Shown here in pieces: positions 12,163-24,183 of a DNA stretch of 64,000 nucleotides. Positions within the stretch are counted from its first letter, which is position 1. Every line of letters begins with the position of its first letter. Below the pieces are notes generated by a model. It had not been told where the DNA came from. It did no database searches and saw only the letters and a list, made by a program, of their open reading frames with translations. The stretch is from Clitopilus passeckerianus (lineage: Eukaryota; Basidiomycota; Agaricomycetes; Agaricales; Entolomataceae): positions 186,001 through 250,000 of the forward strand of contig CALYLX010000069.1 of assembly GCA_944990035.1 (NCBI GenBank), read 5' to 3'. The position numbers and the translations under genes were made by a program.

Positions 12163-13849
12163 TGTCAAGCAAGAGTAGGAGACAGTCTTGTGGATGCAAG
12201 AGCTGAGGTATCTCGGTGAAAATGTCCTCATTTTATACTGATTTTGGACCAGTTGTTCTGTACTCTGCGGACCTTGGAGGACCGTGAGGACCACATGGTG
12301 CAGGATGATAACGGAGACCTGTTAGTTAGTAGACGGGTAAGGACGCCATTGGATTGCTAGATGAACATAGCGAAAGGCTATGACCCGAGGAAAGGATGAT
12401 CGAGATGTCATGTTCTGAAGCTTCAAGCCAAGCAATAGCCATGCGTTCACGACGCCTGATAAAGGCTGCTCCCGTCATCCCGGGATCGAGCCGTCCACAC
12501 CATTGAAGGAAGGCATTACTCCAACCACGCGGTCCCTATGCCCAATCACATAAAATCAGTCAATGTAAACGAATGTAATATCGAGATGACAGCTCACGAA
12601 GTATTGCCCAGTGAAACTTGGCATTTTTTAGCTGAAAACGGCTGGATCGTCGTCCACTTCATAACGTAACGGTTGCAGTAGCATAGTGGTATAAGTCAGC
12701 TCGCCCCATAGCAAGGCCACAAGGATACATTGCTTGGCGCAATATCACTACGAAAGAGCGGCGATACCACATGAGGTCGGCCTCTATCCCATTCGATCAT
12801 TTGGTCTTGTGGCCGCTCAGAACAGTAGGTAAGTTGATCTTTCCATGTTGGGGATGATTTACAGTCAAATGAGTGGAAAGGCTCCCTGGGCGCTAAGCCC
12901 AGACTGTTGTCACTGTCTCGATGTCATTGTTCAAGGGAATGAATGCTTGCTTCAGTTTGTTACCCGACCAGTTTAAGTAGCGTCTGAGCAGCAGCCGCTT
13001 GTACGCCCAGGTCATATGTCGCAGTCAACAGATTCTTCCGAAGCAACCGAGATGTCATGAACCACATGAGATTTTGATCAGACGATGATTGAAGTAGAAC
13101 CACTGGCAGCGACTCAATGTCCGGAGTGCGTTAAGCATACGGCAAGGAAGATAACAGCGTTCCGGATCTTCTGGAATTCCCCACGATAAGACACGTTGGA
13201 CCACAGCGAGAGTTTGAACCCTATGCGAGGTGGTTGTGGAGAGAGTCGAAGGGACGGGCAGTGGCAGAGCTATGAGCGCAAGCGATGTTATTTGGAACTA
13301 TTTGGTCCTCGCCTCAAAGGGGAAGCCTCGGTTACTTGCTCGACAGGCTGTCTCCTGCTCCTGCAATATTGCTAGCGATATGATTGCCAACTCATTTTCA
13401 GCGACGGAGTAGAGCTGTAAAAAGGTAAGGTCAAGCCAACCTCTGCACAAGTTTATCTTCTAACAAGAACCCGGTACAGGACAATCATGAATAGACTTGC
13501 AGCGACGACCATGTATTTCAGACTTCAGAGCTTTCAAGTGTGGTTAAAACTTGAAAGCCTGAACTACCATAGTTGATGAATAGGCCTCCTAGAAGATTCC
13601 TTCCTTCTCAGGATCCGGGGAGGTGAGGCTACAAGACGTGGTGGAGAGATCCCACCAGCACTTTGTGGGGATTTTACTCTCAACCTCACGATCAGCCTAT
13701 CATGCAAGGAGGCTAGCAAAGTCAATGCGTGACCGTCAACTTCGAAATCTCCTAGAGGGCTATTTAACTGGTCATGGCCTGTCCTGTCAACCTCATCCCT
13801 TCTTCTCAAGACACCACGACCATCAGCCGCCAACTTCCACCAAACCAAC
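12163..13849. other. Intergenic region, divergent promoters
   Basis: About 1.7 kb between two divergently transcribed genes. It contains the TATA-bearing promoter of the M36 gene at its left edge and presumably the promoter of the membrane-protein gene at its right edge. I see no coding sequence, RNA gene or repeat that I can support here. Short open frames near 13230-13412 and 13564-13899 have no recognisable protein character. Confidence 0.5.
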
Positions 13850-16436
13850 ATGTCCATGATCCTCAAGCCCGACTTCAGTCGTGGCCCTTTCGGGTGCATC
13901 GTCCCTCTTATGCTCTATGGGATTTCATCTATCGTAATCTTCGGCCCCCACGTGGAAAAGGGGAAACTTGCCTTCGTGCATCGCAGATCTCCCCCCACTC
14001 CAGAAGCCTTCAATGGCTTGAAGGATGTCTGCCCTATAGGCAGCAATATCCCCACTGTGGAACCTACCTGCGCTATCCCGACCAATCTCACCTCCACTAT
14101 GAACGCGGCCCCTATCATCGACTTCATCTCAGTCACCCACACCGGGGTCAACTTCGAGCAAGCTCACAGTAACACCATCGATAATAATGGGATTTCCCTT
14201 CTGGCCTACTTCGCCTTCATCATACCCGTCGTTCTAATATTCGTTATGGCTACCTCCCCCTTCTTTGCTTTCTTCTCCCTGTACATCACCCCCAGAGAAA
14301 CAGGAGGCAGCCCGGTTCAGAATGCGGCTGGCGATATCGATACCCCTGAGGACGAACACCCCTGCCCCGCTACCAACGTAGCTGGCGGCTCGGGTGGAGA
14401 TCGTGGTCGAGGCGGCAATGGTCCGCCTCCTCCACATGCTTATATACCCTCCCTCAAGCATGATCTCGCCGTCCTCATCGTTGGTTTTATAATTGGCTTC
14501 CTAGCATGCGCCATCATTTCCGGAAAATTACAGGCCCTTCTTTTGCATATCGGTACTTATATTTGGCCCATTCTTCAAGACTCAGCTATTCTCTTAAGCG
14601 ACTTCCTTTCTATTACTTTACTACGTACCTTCTTCTACGCTACGGTTTATCACATTCGTCGAGGGATGGAGATGGTTACTGGGCTATACATGGAGGTGGC
14701 GGAGGTCGAAGAAGATCTTGAAGATTGGACGGTTGTGCAGACTCCTACCCCGGCGAAGAAGAAGCATTTCTCGTTCTGGAGTATTGGCCGCGGCTTTGGT
14801 ACACCCTCTGGTTCTCCTCGCCGACCGGTTCGCTCTATGGATTCACCCAACACTCCCGTTGTGCATGGTGACGACTCTGGCTTTCAAGGCGAACAGTCCC
14901 CCATCCACCCGCCGTTCCCTGAGGTCGTTCCTAACAGGGGCATTGCTCAATTTTTGCTTGGTTCGTAGTTTTAAGCTCGTTGCATCGATTTTGCTTGCTG
15001 ACGTCGTCCTAGATGAGGGTGATGTTATTCCTGACAACTCTGAGGAGGAAGTGGCCCACCGTACCCCTGTCAATGATCTCTCTACGGTGACAACTTCGAC
15101 CCCCAAACGGGATGGGGCATCTTTCGTCGAAGAGGTAAGGCTACCTTATTCTGGACTAGCATTTTCTTGGCCACTGACCAAATTTAACTTCAGGGTGTTT
15201 CCTCTGAGCAGGGTAACGAGGGTGCAAACGATGATGCACACACTTCGGACGATAAGGTCAGCTCTTTTTGAAATACTCTCCTCGCGCCTTTACTAATTCA
15301 TTCTATTACTAAGGTCGTCATGGGAGCTTCTGATTCTATCCTGGTGTATTTGAACAAGAAGCGTTATCCTTATGATTATTTTCCGATGAGAGATGACGTG
15401 AACAAGGTTGGTTGTCATTTTCATTAAATAGTGATTTGTTTCTAACGAATAATATCTTCAGGAGTCCCACAACAACGGTCTTATTCAGAACCAGAACCTC
15501 AACTTCCGTGCTCATATGACGGACGGCGAACATCCAGCAAACACTTCCGACTGCACCGAGGAATCCAGGGTCGGCAACTACTCTTTCATCCAGGACGCCA
15601 GTCCTCCCACTCCCGAATCTGTTTCTGCTGCCGGAATTCGAAGCGAGAGGGGCCGTTTCATGATGGCCTGCTTAAACTCCCCGCCTGCCGGCGTCGTTGA
15701 CACAATTCCCGCCTCTCCTCATTCCGAAGCTACTGCACCTACCTGGAAGGTTACCGTCATTTGTGCCACTCCACCTCGTCAATATCCGGGTGGCCCATTC
15801 ATTCTTCCTTCTACCCCTCCTTCAGCACCACCTACTCCTGAGCAGCTCTCATTCGCGCCTTACAAGACGGCCTATTCAGGCGATGGTTCGGTTGTGGAAC
15901 AAGACATGGAACTCAAGGATCAGATCTGGGAAGCTCGCATCGAAGGTACACCTCTTCCCACTGAAGAGTCCTTTGCGAAGAACCTGTTTAGAGAGGCCGT
16001 CGAGATCGCCACGAAGAAGCTCCTCCAAACCATTCCTAACTATGGTCCTATCCCCAGGGTTGTGGTCGAATTTCCCACCCCTCCTCGGAACCCCGATGGC
16101 TCTTATTATATCCCCAACACTCCCCCTTCTGCACCACCATCGCCTGAACAGAGTGTCCCCAACGCGCCTCTTCGCCCTTCTCGTTCTTGGGACGATGTTG
16201 TCTCGGCGTATAATCGGGTAGATAAGGCGTTCAAGTACGCCCCAGGTGGTTCGTCTAGCCCTCGTGAAGAATCTGTTGCTCAGAAGCTTCAGTTCGAGGC
16301 TGTTCCTACCAAGATTCCTCGTCCTGTCGCCAATGGTGCTCAGTCCCCTTCTAGCAACCCCTTCGACCTTGGAAAGCTTCATGTTGTTCCTCGCTCCCGC
16401 CGTTCTACCGGAATACCTGCCAAGAGGGATGCTTAG
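13850..16436 (+). CDS. Unrecognised multi-pass membrane protein with proline-rich repeats
   Basis: I do not recognise this protein. Five exons join cleanly: 13850-14960, 15013-15134, 15194-15256, 15314-15406 and 15462-16436, all GT-AG. The N-terminal ~250 residues contain hydrophobic stretches suitable for membrane passage (VPLMLYGISSIVIFG; LLAYFAFIIPVVLIFVMAT; LAVLIVGFIIGFLACAII; LLSDFLSITLLRTFFYATVY). A loop rich in Gly and Pro separates the second and third. The rest is hydrophilic and acidic, then Ser/Pro-rich. Two related segments in the last exon read PPRQYPGGPFILPSTPPSAP and PPRNPDGSYYIPNTPPSAP, each followed by PEQ, which suggests an internal duplication. An upstream ATG at 13774 lies in another frame and is not favoured. 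Probably real because all four introns keep frame. Confidence 0.75.
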
Positions 16437-17003
16437 TGTCGCCTGGTGCTCTAGGAGGAGACGGCTATTATTTGCGGTTGTTGCTTGTTTATTCGTTTTA
16501 TTGCCTGAGTTTGCCTCGATTCGTACTACTTCCTTTGCCTCAGTACGTAGACCATTTACGATATATTTTGCTTGTGTGTTTGCATTAATTCCCCTTACTC
16601 GATTTACATTCTATGTAGAATTCCTATACCCGTAAAATATCTATACCCTCACCGTACCATATACCCCTGTTATGCATTAGTATTGACTGTATCTATAGAT
16701 GCCAGCCTCAATACAAGGTATTCGTTTCAATACCCCTCAGACTGGTAGAATATTAATATAAGTACCATATCAGAGAAAGTCTGGGATGGCGAGGTCGAGA
16801 ATCCCATCAGGCGTCTCAACCAGATAATAGAGAGTAGGTTTGGCAACAGCCTTGTTTATTACGAAGGAACTTCGCATTTACATACACCCGTAATACGCAG
16901 AGAAAACAAAACTACCTCACTGAGCGATGAAGTCCCTGGAAAACTATCATCAGCAAGACTCGAAGGACCAGGTAAGCCTTGATCTTCCTACCTTGCATCT
17001 GCC
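16437..17003. other. Intergenic region between convergent genes
   Basis: AT-richer DNA between the 3' ends of two convergent genes. It should hold both terminators and 3' UTRs. I could not identify a specific polyadenylation signal with confidence and see no gene. Confidence 0.5.
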
Positions 17004-18042
17004 TCACCAAGGGTAGTCGTTGGCACCAGCAAGGTAGCGACGTTGCGGGTTCTTGTTCAACCAGAGGCGGATGTGTGCGAGGGCCATTCGGACGTCTGCG
17101 TGGTCATAGTAGGATGTATGGTCAAAGCCATAAATCAGGCCGTCGATTTCTGTCTTGTCCAACAGCGTATTGACCTGCCAATCATGTCTCCACTGAACAG
17201 TCCAGCCAAATACATTGCCGAACAAGCCCTTGGATGCTCCCAGGCGCAGCTGCGTGCACGTTTTCTTCGCATCGTCAGGCTCGGAGCAATCACCAAACCC
17301 TTCTCTGATTGTGTGCCATCCGTACGACATGACGCGCTTCCTCTTCTCAGCAGGTCCGCCGTTGGCAAACTTTTGAGCAACTTCCGCTGCTGTACCGTCG
17401 AAATTGAAAGCTTCGTTGCCATTCAAGTTGGTGCGTAGCCAGTTGATTGCTTTGTCGCCTGGCTTGTATATCCCATACATCACCCGCACTCCTGCTGGCT
17501 CGAGGATCTGGCGCGCGAGGTTCTGCAAAGCTATGACAGAGCAGTGCCGCCATGCCGGGTCGTCGACCGGGCACCAATCTGCAGCCTTGATATCGAGCCA
17601 CACGAAAGTCACCGGTTTGCCAGCCCTCCGCTCTGCTGCAATAGTCTCGAACATCTGCTTCGCCGTGTAGCTGACGAACCCGGTGAACCCGAGAATACCA
17701 TTGTGGTCCGCCCACCACCCGTCCTTGAAAGGCGTCATATCGATTTCCAAAGCATTGGCGCCGTTGGTGAGCGCATCCTTCGCGCCTTGCGTAGTCAGCA
17801 CTCGATGCGCGATGGCGTAGAAGGGGCGCGCTGCCGTGATGTTGTCGGCCGGAATGAGGTGAGGTGTGAGGACCTTCTGCAAGGGCTCTGACTCTCGAAA
17901 GTCAGCTGGCGTTACCGTGTGGCAGTCCTGGCATTCAATTACCTTGATCAACAAATCCAAGTGATCGGCCATGGACAAGGATGTGGTTGGAAAGCAAGGC
18001 GAGTTGCCCGAGTAAGATGGCGAGGATGGAGAATGCAGCCAT
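17004..18042 (-). CDS. Secreted sphingomyelinase D/phospholipase D-like protein
   Basis: A PLC-like (TIM-barrel) phosphodiesterase resembling the SicTox/sphingomyelinase D group, enzymes that remove the head group from sphingolipids or lysophospholipids. Visible are the first catalytic His in YAIAHRV, the metal-binding acidic pair in NALEIDMTPF, the second His in WWADHNG, FVWLDIKAADWC, and a C-terminal tail ending NDYPW that resembles the family's tail motif. The start at 18042 is preferred over longer in-frame ATGs because it gives a typical signal peptide (about 25 residues). It requires a ~50-nt GT-AG intron near 17880-17930 that is otherwise read through in frame. The stop is at 17004-17006. 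The family includes toxins in some organisms; whether this fungal protein is toxic cannot be told. The frame is intact. Confidence 0.8.
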
Positions 18043-19255
18043 ACGCAGAGTTGTTTTGGGGTAGAAAGAACAGGATTCAACAGGGTACCAAGGAACATTA
18101 ACACCTGGCACTTGATGACTATATAGTATTTTTCGCTACCGACTGAGATTAGGCGGGGGTATATCGGGCAGTCGAAGTTGAATGTCGTTACTGAATACAG
18201 GCACTCAATGGGGTGCCTCACTGTGACCCCGTTTCGGTGATGCCGACCAGGTGGTTCGAGCGAGTTATCAACGACGGGATATATATCATACCGGCTCCAA
18301 CATTGAAACCAGATTTAGACAACATCATGTTTGCTGACCAGCCCAGCCGAGTCTGAGGGGGTTCTGTTCCGAGGCTTCGGCCACGATCCAGCCGTTGAAG
18401 GCACACGTAAGATGCTGTACCTAGAGTAGGGAGTTTGAAAGGTAGTATGTTGACGGAGGGTCGAAGCGTCGGGCTCTGAAGATCTCCGTGGTCTTGACAG
18501 GGGAAATCCAGACAAAGTAAGCTTCAAAAGCGACAAAGCATGCCAAAAATTTCTAATCAACACATCTGTCACGGACATAGGAGAGCGCCTACAGTTCTAT
18601 GACGAGAATCAGCGATGTGAAGAGTGCGTAGTTTGCGTAGTGCAACCTCGGAATTATGTCCATCATGGCGAGGTTCATGAAATACGAGTTATTCAACGAG
18701 AAGAAATTCCGGCAAAGGTCATAATGGAAGCAGTTCCAAGAACTGAAAGAGTGAACAGACTCCGGAGGGATAATGAACTGGAAAGGTAAGCGAAGTCACA
18801 TTCAAGTCTATGAGAGGCGTAGTACTTATGAGGTGGTGAAACAAAACCAGAAAAACACAAGTCACGCACTAAAAAGGAGAGTCACGTCCCCTACCAGTTG
18901 ATCGGCCTCCCTTTGGGAAGTCTGTGTGGGAGGCTGGGACCAGGGAGAATAAGGCGGCGCCAGAACTCGTATTTGGATAGCCTCATAGCCTATACACAAG
19001 GTTCGAGATGGATGGGAGAGTGAAACACAAAAGATGCAGGGGCACCGTGAATGCATTGCGACGCGAGGTATCTAAAAACCTCGAGGACTCGTCCGTCTGG
19101 TCATAGCGTTGAAGCCCAATAGTCACTATTGCATGTTTTCAGAATGGATGTTCACGAAGCTAGTTTCTCTTAATCTAAGCTGGATTCCTCAATCTCGGGC
19201 CAAGAAAGATGCCTTTGCAAGAATCCCATTGATAGATTGAGGTGCAACGACAACA
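18043..19255. other. Intergenic region with one unexplained open frame
   Basis: About 1.2 kb between the phosphodiesterase promoter and the 3' end of the RRP9 gene. On the plus strand, 18454-18789 is open for 111 codons without an early ATG. It encodes a Cys- and Arg/Glu-rich stretch (NQRCEECVVCVVQPRNY, VNRLRRDNELER) and ends exactly at a good splice donor (AG|GTAAGC). It could be an internal exon of an unmodelled gene, but I found no in-frame upstream exon with an ATG. I therefore do not call a gene. Confidence 0.3.
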
Positions 19256-21306
19256 CTATGACCTCCTCGGTGAAATAGCTACTACAACCGTCCCATTCAC
19301 CACACCCTCCTTCAACGTCATCCATCTCCCTAGCCTCGGCTCCTGACCCAATCCCGCAACCAGCAGCAGCGACGGGGCCTGTATGGCCTTCGGTTTCGTT
19401 GACACCACGCCGTTCGTTGGCGGCTCCACTGATTGTGATTGGGCATCTTTTGGTGTTGTCCAGGGTGCCGATTGGAAGAACTCCTTGGGTGGTGAGATGA
19501 ATTGGAGGGAGTTGACGAAGCCTGGTGCAGGGACTGTTCCGATGAGGGAGAAGCCTTTGAGTTTTGGGTCGAGTTTCCAGAGTCGGATGTCGCCTTCCCA
19601 TGAACCTGGAAATAATGAGTTAAAAAGGGCAAATCAGAAAGAAAGCAGGGGAAGGTTACCTGAAGCAAAGAGGTCTGAGTACCGTAGGCAGGCTAGTGAG
19701 GTTATATATCGTGGTGTGCGAATGACGCCTTCCGTTTCGCTTGGTGCTTCGTTCAGCCCATGAGCGAGGGGTTGTGTGAAGACTGGTTTCTTCTTCGCTG
19801 TTATCCAAAGTGATATTGACCTGGGTGAGAGATGAGGAACGGAATTGAAAACAGATTGAAAGAAATGGACGAACCCACTGTCACCACCACTAACGAAGGT
19901 CTGCTCGTCCACCATTGAGACACATTCCAGACTCCCCTCGACGTATTTTGTCTCTTTGAACTTTTCCTTCCTCTTCGCTCCTCCTGCCTCATCATCCATC
20001 TCGTCCCCGGACTCGTCACCCCTCAACCCGCCCTCTAATACCTCTCGTATCCGACTTCTTCCTCCACCTCGGAACACCAGTTGTGTCTCGTCGACGATCT
20101 TCCAGTACCGCACTGTGGTATCTCTGGCTCCAACACTGACGCAAGTCTCGCCTTTTAGAGAGTCGATCCCTAGTACATGGTCTTGGTGCCCAAAGAGCGT
20201 CTCGACATAGCCCATGACGGAGGGTGAGAGGTCATATACTTTGATAGACCGGTCAAATGACGCTGAATATAGCTGATAAGAGCCTTTTCGGAATGATAAG
20301 CTCTAAACAAGAGCCAGTAAGGAGAATAAAGACGAAATCAGCAAAAAAAAGCCTTACGGATATGTGGTCCCTGTGAGCAAATGTCCCATGGAAACTTTTT
20401 ATCCACTCCCCCTTCTCTGCATCCCATACCACCAATCTCCGGTCCTTTCCACCACTAGCGACGTACCTCCCGTCGCTGCTCACAGCCAGAGCCCAGACTT
20501 CGTCAGTGTGGCCTTTGAGCTCTTCCGAGGTTGCTTTTTTCTTCCCTTTTGAATCGGCTTTTGGGGGCCGTTGCTTGTGGAATGTAGCAATGCGCTTCCC
20601 AGATGAGAGGTCCCATTTTATGATGGAGCCCTCCTTGCCGGAGGTGAATAAATATTTTCCAGATTCTGCTGCAACGGCAGAAGTTACTGAGAACCTGTGC
20701 CCTCGTGTTCGGAGAATGGTTGTTAGGGGTTCAGAGAAGTCATACTAGCAAGAAATTAGTATGCAAGTAAAATTTGATTGTGCATGGAGACGCCATACCG
20801 AATCCGCAATATAGAGGTGTATCTTCCCTGAGTTTTCAAGCACATCCTGTTTTAGCCGGCTGGAGATGATCTCCCTGTCAATTTCTGCAGCATCGAACTC
20901 TCCATCCGCTACACAGGAAGATCAGCGGATGTTGGATGCTGCTGGAAGATATGTGCTTACCTAGGCTTTCCTTGACGGTGTCCAGATATAGCCTTGCCAG
21001 CCTCAGCCGTTTCTCTGCTGGAGTTTCATCATCGTCCTCGTCTCCGCTGGCACCTGGGTCAATATCATCGTCAGGTCGTAGGTCAAGGTCCTCGATGCCT
21101 CCTCCCCCGCCGTCTGACTCGTCTGATAACTCCTCATCCGCGCGTGCCTTCTTCCTAGTAACTCCGTTCGCCCTCCCATCTGGCTTATTGAAAGCCTTTT
21201 GTGTCGGGCTTTTTCGTGCTACCTTCCTTGCACTTCCAGCATCTTTTGGCCCTTCTGTGCGCTTTCTTTTGCGAGGTTTATTCGAGGAGAAGAAGGCGTC
21301 GGGCAT
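19256..21306 (-). CDS. RRP9: Rrp9/U3-55K, U3 snoRNP WD40 protein
   Basis: A nucleolar component of the U3 box C/D snoRNP needed for early cleavages of pre-18S rRNA. The N-terminus starts MPDAFFSSNKPRKRKR and is basic, followed by an acidic stretch (GGGGIEDLDLRPDDDIDPG). Then comes the family-typical segment TPAEKRLRLARLYLDTVKES and EIDREIISSRLKQD. The C-terminal two thirds are WD40 repeats, for example GKEGSIIKWDL, GHTDEVWALAVSSDGRYVAS, KDRRLVVWDAEKGEW, ASFDRSIKVYDL, ARDTTVRYWKI and SWEGDIRLWKL. An insertion rich in Asp/Glu and Lys sits between two later blades. Several short introns are present. It is single copy in the window and a good housekeeping anchor. The call rests on domain order and the N-terminal motif rather than an alignment. 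Confidence 0.88.
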
Positions 21307-21638
21307 TGGATGAACTCTGCAACTTTTGCATCAAAAATTTTGGACGAGGGTAGGTTGTTTGGTTTGGAGAGCAAAGGCCTTTCGGACAAACAAACCCCTT
21401 TGTGCCGCGTCGCGTGAGTCCGGAGTCTTTCTAGTGCACGGTGCATCAGTTGAATGCCACCATGACCTTGATCAACTTAAAAGCCAAAAGTGGGTTCAAT
21501 ACGACTTAGTTCCTACTTTCAGCCTAGCCTCTTACCAGAGCTTTCCAAAAGCTGGATACCTCACCTACACCAGCCTACTGAACCTTGGCAAACACATCAA
21601 AGGATCACAAAACAAGCCATCTTGATTGGACCCCGAAG

Positions 21639-23191
21639 ATGGCGGATTTGAACGACGACGTGCTTCTCAATATTCTACACTTCTGTGACATTAATAGCAT
21701 CCTATGTTTCGGACAGGTAAGCCACATTTACTACTCTGATCATGCCGCTCTACGGGCTCACTGCAAAGCTTGCCCGCCCAGACAACTAGGCGCTTCCATG
21801 AGCTCTCACTGTCACGAGAGGTCTGGTACCACCACATCTTCAGGCTCTACGAACGTGGCTTCATAGATCTTTACCCTGGCCAAACCCACGATCAACTGTC
21901 TCGAGACGATCTGATAAGCCTTGCACAACGATGCAACCGCGGTCCTTCAAGCTGGAAGAAGGGCACGCAACCACAAGTCAGCCTGAGGTTCAGTATCAAG
22001 CTCGACGATCCTTTTGGTGCTGCCTCTGGTGCCGACCATCGTCGGGAGGCTATACTGGTCTCCGGAGGACAATACCTTGTTTTCAGGCATCTGAATGGAC
22101 AGCGTCTGGAATGCTGGTCCCTTGCACTCAAAAGAATCATTTGGACGTACGAACCACGCCGACAGGACTTCTCTGTCGGTGGAATGGCGATAGATCTGGT
22201 CCGAACAGAGGATGGCCCAGTTATAGATATTCTCATCGGTCTACGCTGCCTGATAGATGTATGGCTACCCCGGAAAAAGTGCGTACATGACATCACCATC
22301 GATTTGGCCACGTTGTTTACGCAGAGTTATAGCCTGCTTGAATATGTACGCCTAGACCCTCGAACCCAATTAGAAGAAACGATTTTTATGACAGAGGCCG
22401 TTGATACCCCACACGACGAACCCTTCGGAACCCTCCTACTCTCGGGGAAATACGCACTGGCGTACGTTGGGACCGAGATAATGCTCTACGATCGCACCAG
22501 CCGCGTGCTCACGCGTCACAACCTCCCCTCCAACCGAAATTTCCCCCAGCACCAGATCGGACTCACGAGGGATCACCTAGTGGTGATGACACGCGATCCA
22601 TTCTGGTCCACCTTTTCCATCAAATTGCATGAGCTGCAGCTCATGCAGCACCAGGCGTCGAAATCTATGACGAGTGTTGATATTGGGAATTACTCCGAGG
22701 TGTACAAGACGAATGTGAATTTCCTCCCTGAGGATCTAAAAACGAGGGATCAGCGCGAGCTTATGCAGGAAGGTGCTATTTTCCATGAAATCTCCTGCCA
22801 TGCCTCCCCCTTCAACGAAAACGACTGGTGCATCTGGATCCTGATGTCCGCACCCTACCTTCGCCCCTCCTACGGCCGAATCCAGAAATATCGTCTCCGG
22901 TACCCGGACGAGCACGATGTCGACGCGCCTCCGGTTATGAGGCAGCAGCTGTCGATTGGTCCTATCGAGAGGGCACACAGGCTACCGATGCGGACGAAGG
23001 GGATTTCGTGGGCTGGGTTCGTGCAGGAGAATTATCAGGACGAGAATCATTTGTATTCGCTTGCGGAGATGGGCCAGCCGAGGTTTGATTTGCAGCTTAG
23101 TGGGAGGGGGATGCATGTCAATATGAGTCCGTATAGTGGGACGATTACTTATACTACTGCGACTGAGATTGTTGTAAATCACTATCATTAG
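21639..23191 (+). CDS. F-box-type protein, array copy 1
   Basis: First of five tandem paralogues. The short first exon encodes MADLNDDVLLNILHFCDINS and ends CFGQ at a GT donor. The second exon continues TTRRFHELSLSREVWYHHIF, completing an F-box-like motif. F-box proteins bind Skp1 and recruit substrates to SCF ubiquitin ligases. The rest (~430 residues) is a single open frame with features shared by the paralogues: the segment LVSGGQYLVFRHLNGQRLEC followed by WSLALKRIIW, a conserved block of predicted beta-strands, and an ending where sister genes read YSRTVVYVKERK and this one YSGTITYTTATEIVVNHYH. The C-terminal part may be a beta-propeller-like substrate receptor (inference). It is intact and the most divergent member with the fifth. 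Confidence 0.8.
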
Positions 23192-24183
23192 AATATGGGG
23201 TAGAGTTTCCTTGTACTGCTGTGACCGCGTGTGCCTGGATGTAAAATCATGAATGCACCCATATGAGAACCCAAGCAAATATGGCTGTCATTCGAAATTT
23301 TTGGGGACGACTTCTAGGCTTGTTTCTGGTGTTTCCTTTGCTCAATTTTTGCCCTCGGGCTTTGAGTTAGTTGAGCGTAGGTCTGGTTCTAACCGAACTG
23401 CAACTTGTGCCCGGTTTAACACTGGAATCGAAATTTTGCAAAGCAAAGCCTCGCGTTTCCGTATGATACATTCCACAGATGAATACACCACCGCTCCGGC
23501 TAACGGTCTCCCTCAGATGAAACCCAAGCCCGAAAGTTCGGAAACAAGACCGGTCCCGATTGGCTCGTGTTGCGGGCCTGGAAACGCGTCGCGTCTTTCC
23601 AACAGTGACCACCATCATCGAACAAAATTTCGTATGAAAGCACCCTCAGAAATTTGACATGCACGTTGCAAGGACACAGCGAATTCGTGGAAATGCCCAC
23701 CAGATAATCCAGTCAAACAATGATTAAGATGCCCTCAACGTTTTGCAATGAATTCTGCCAACGAAATTGCGTCCAAAAGGCCTCGACTGCAGACAAACAA
23801 GTGGCACCACAACCTCGGTCGATATCGTTTGGTTATCTCCACGCTCTTCGCAAACTTCGAACCTCGAAACGTGCGTGTAACACGCCCTTCCAGGCTATTC
23901 TATGCCGCCTTGCTAGCGAACAGGGTTGGCCATGATGGTTCCGAAACGTCATTTCGGTCTGCACTTTGGACTCGACGTCGGTCGCGGCGCTGCCCAGCTA
24001 AAGTTCGAGATGGCTCATCCTTGAGCAGGATCTGCCAGCAAAGGTCCTCCCTCGAGTCATTCTGCCGATAACGGGAGTGCATAAATTTGCTTCCACCTGG
24101 CTTGCCCGTCGGCCATTCAGAACCTTTCCGTCAACGAGCAGCATCCCGACATCATTGTATTCGCGCTCCCGTTCAACTGCGCC
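23192..24183. other. Intergenic region between F-box copies 1 and 2
   Basis: About 1 kb holding the 3' end of copy 1 and the promoter of copy 2. Short open frames near 23253-23657 and 23748-24071 are not homologous to the flanking genes and lack protein-like features. I see no repeat or RNA gene. Confidence 0.45.

Noticed and set aside
12670..12700. tRNA A-box-like stretch (TAGCATAGTGGTATAAG)
   Set aside because: No B-box within the next 90 bases and no cloverleaf.
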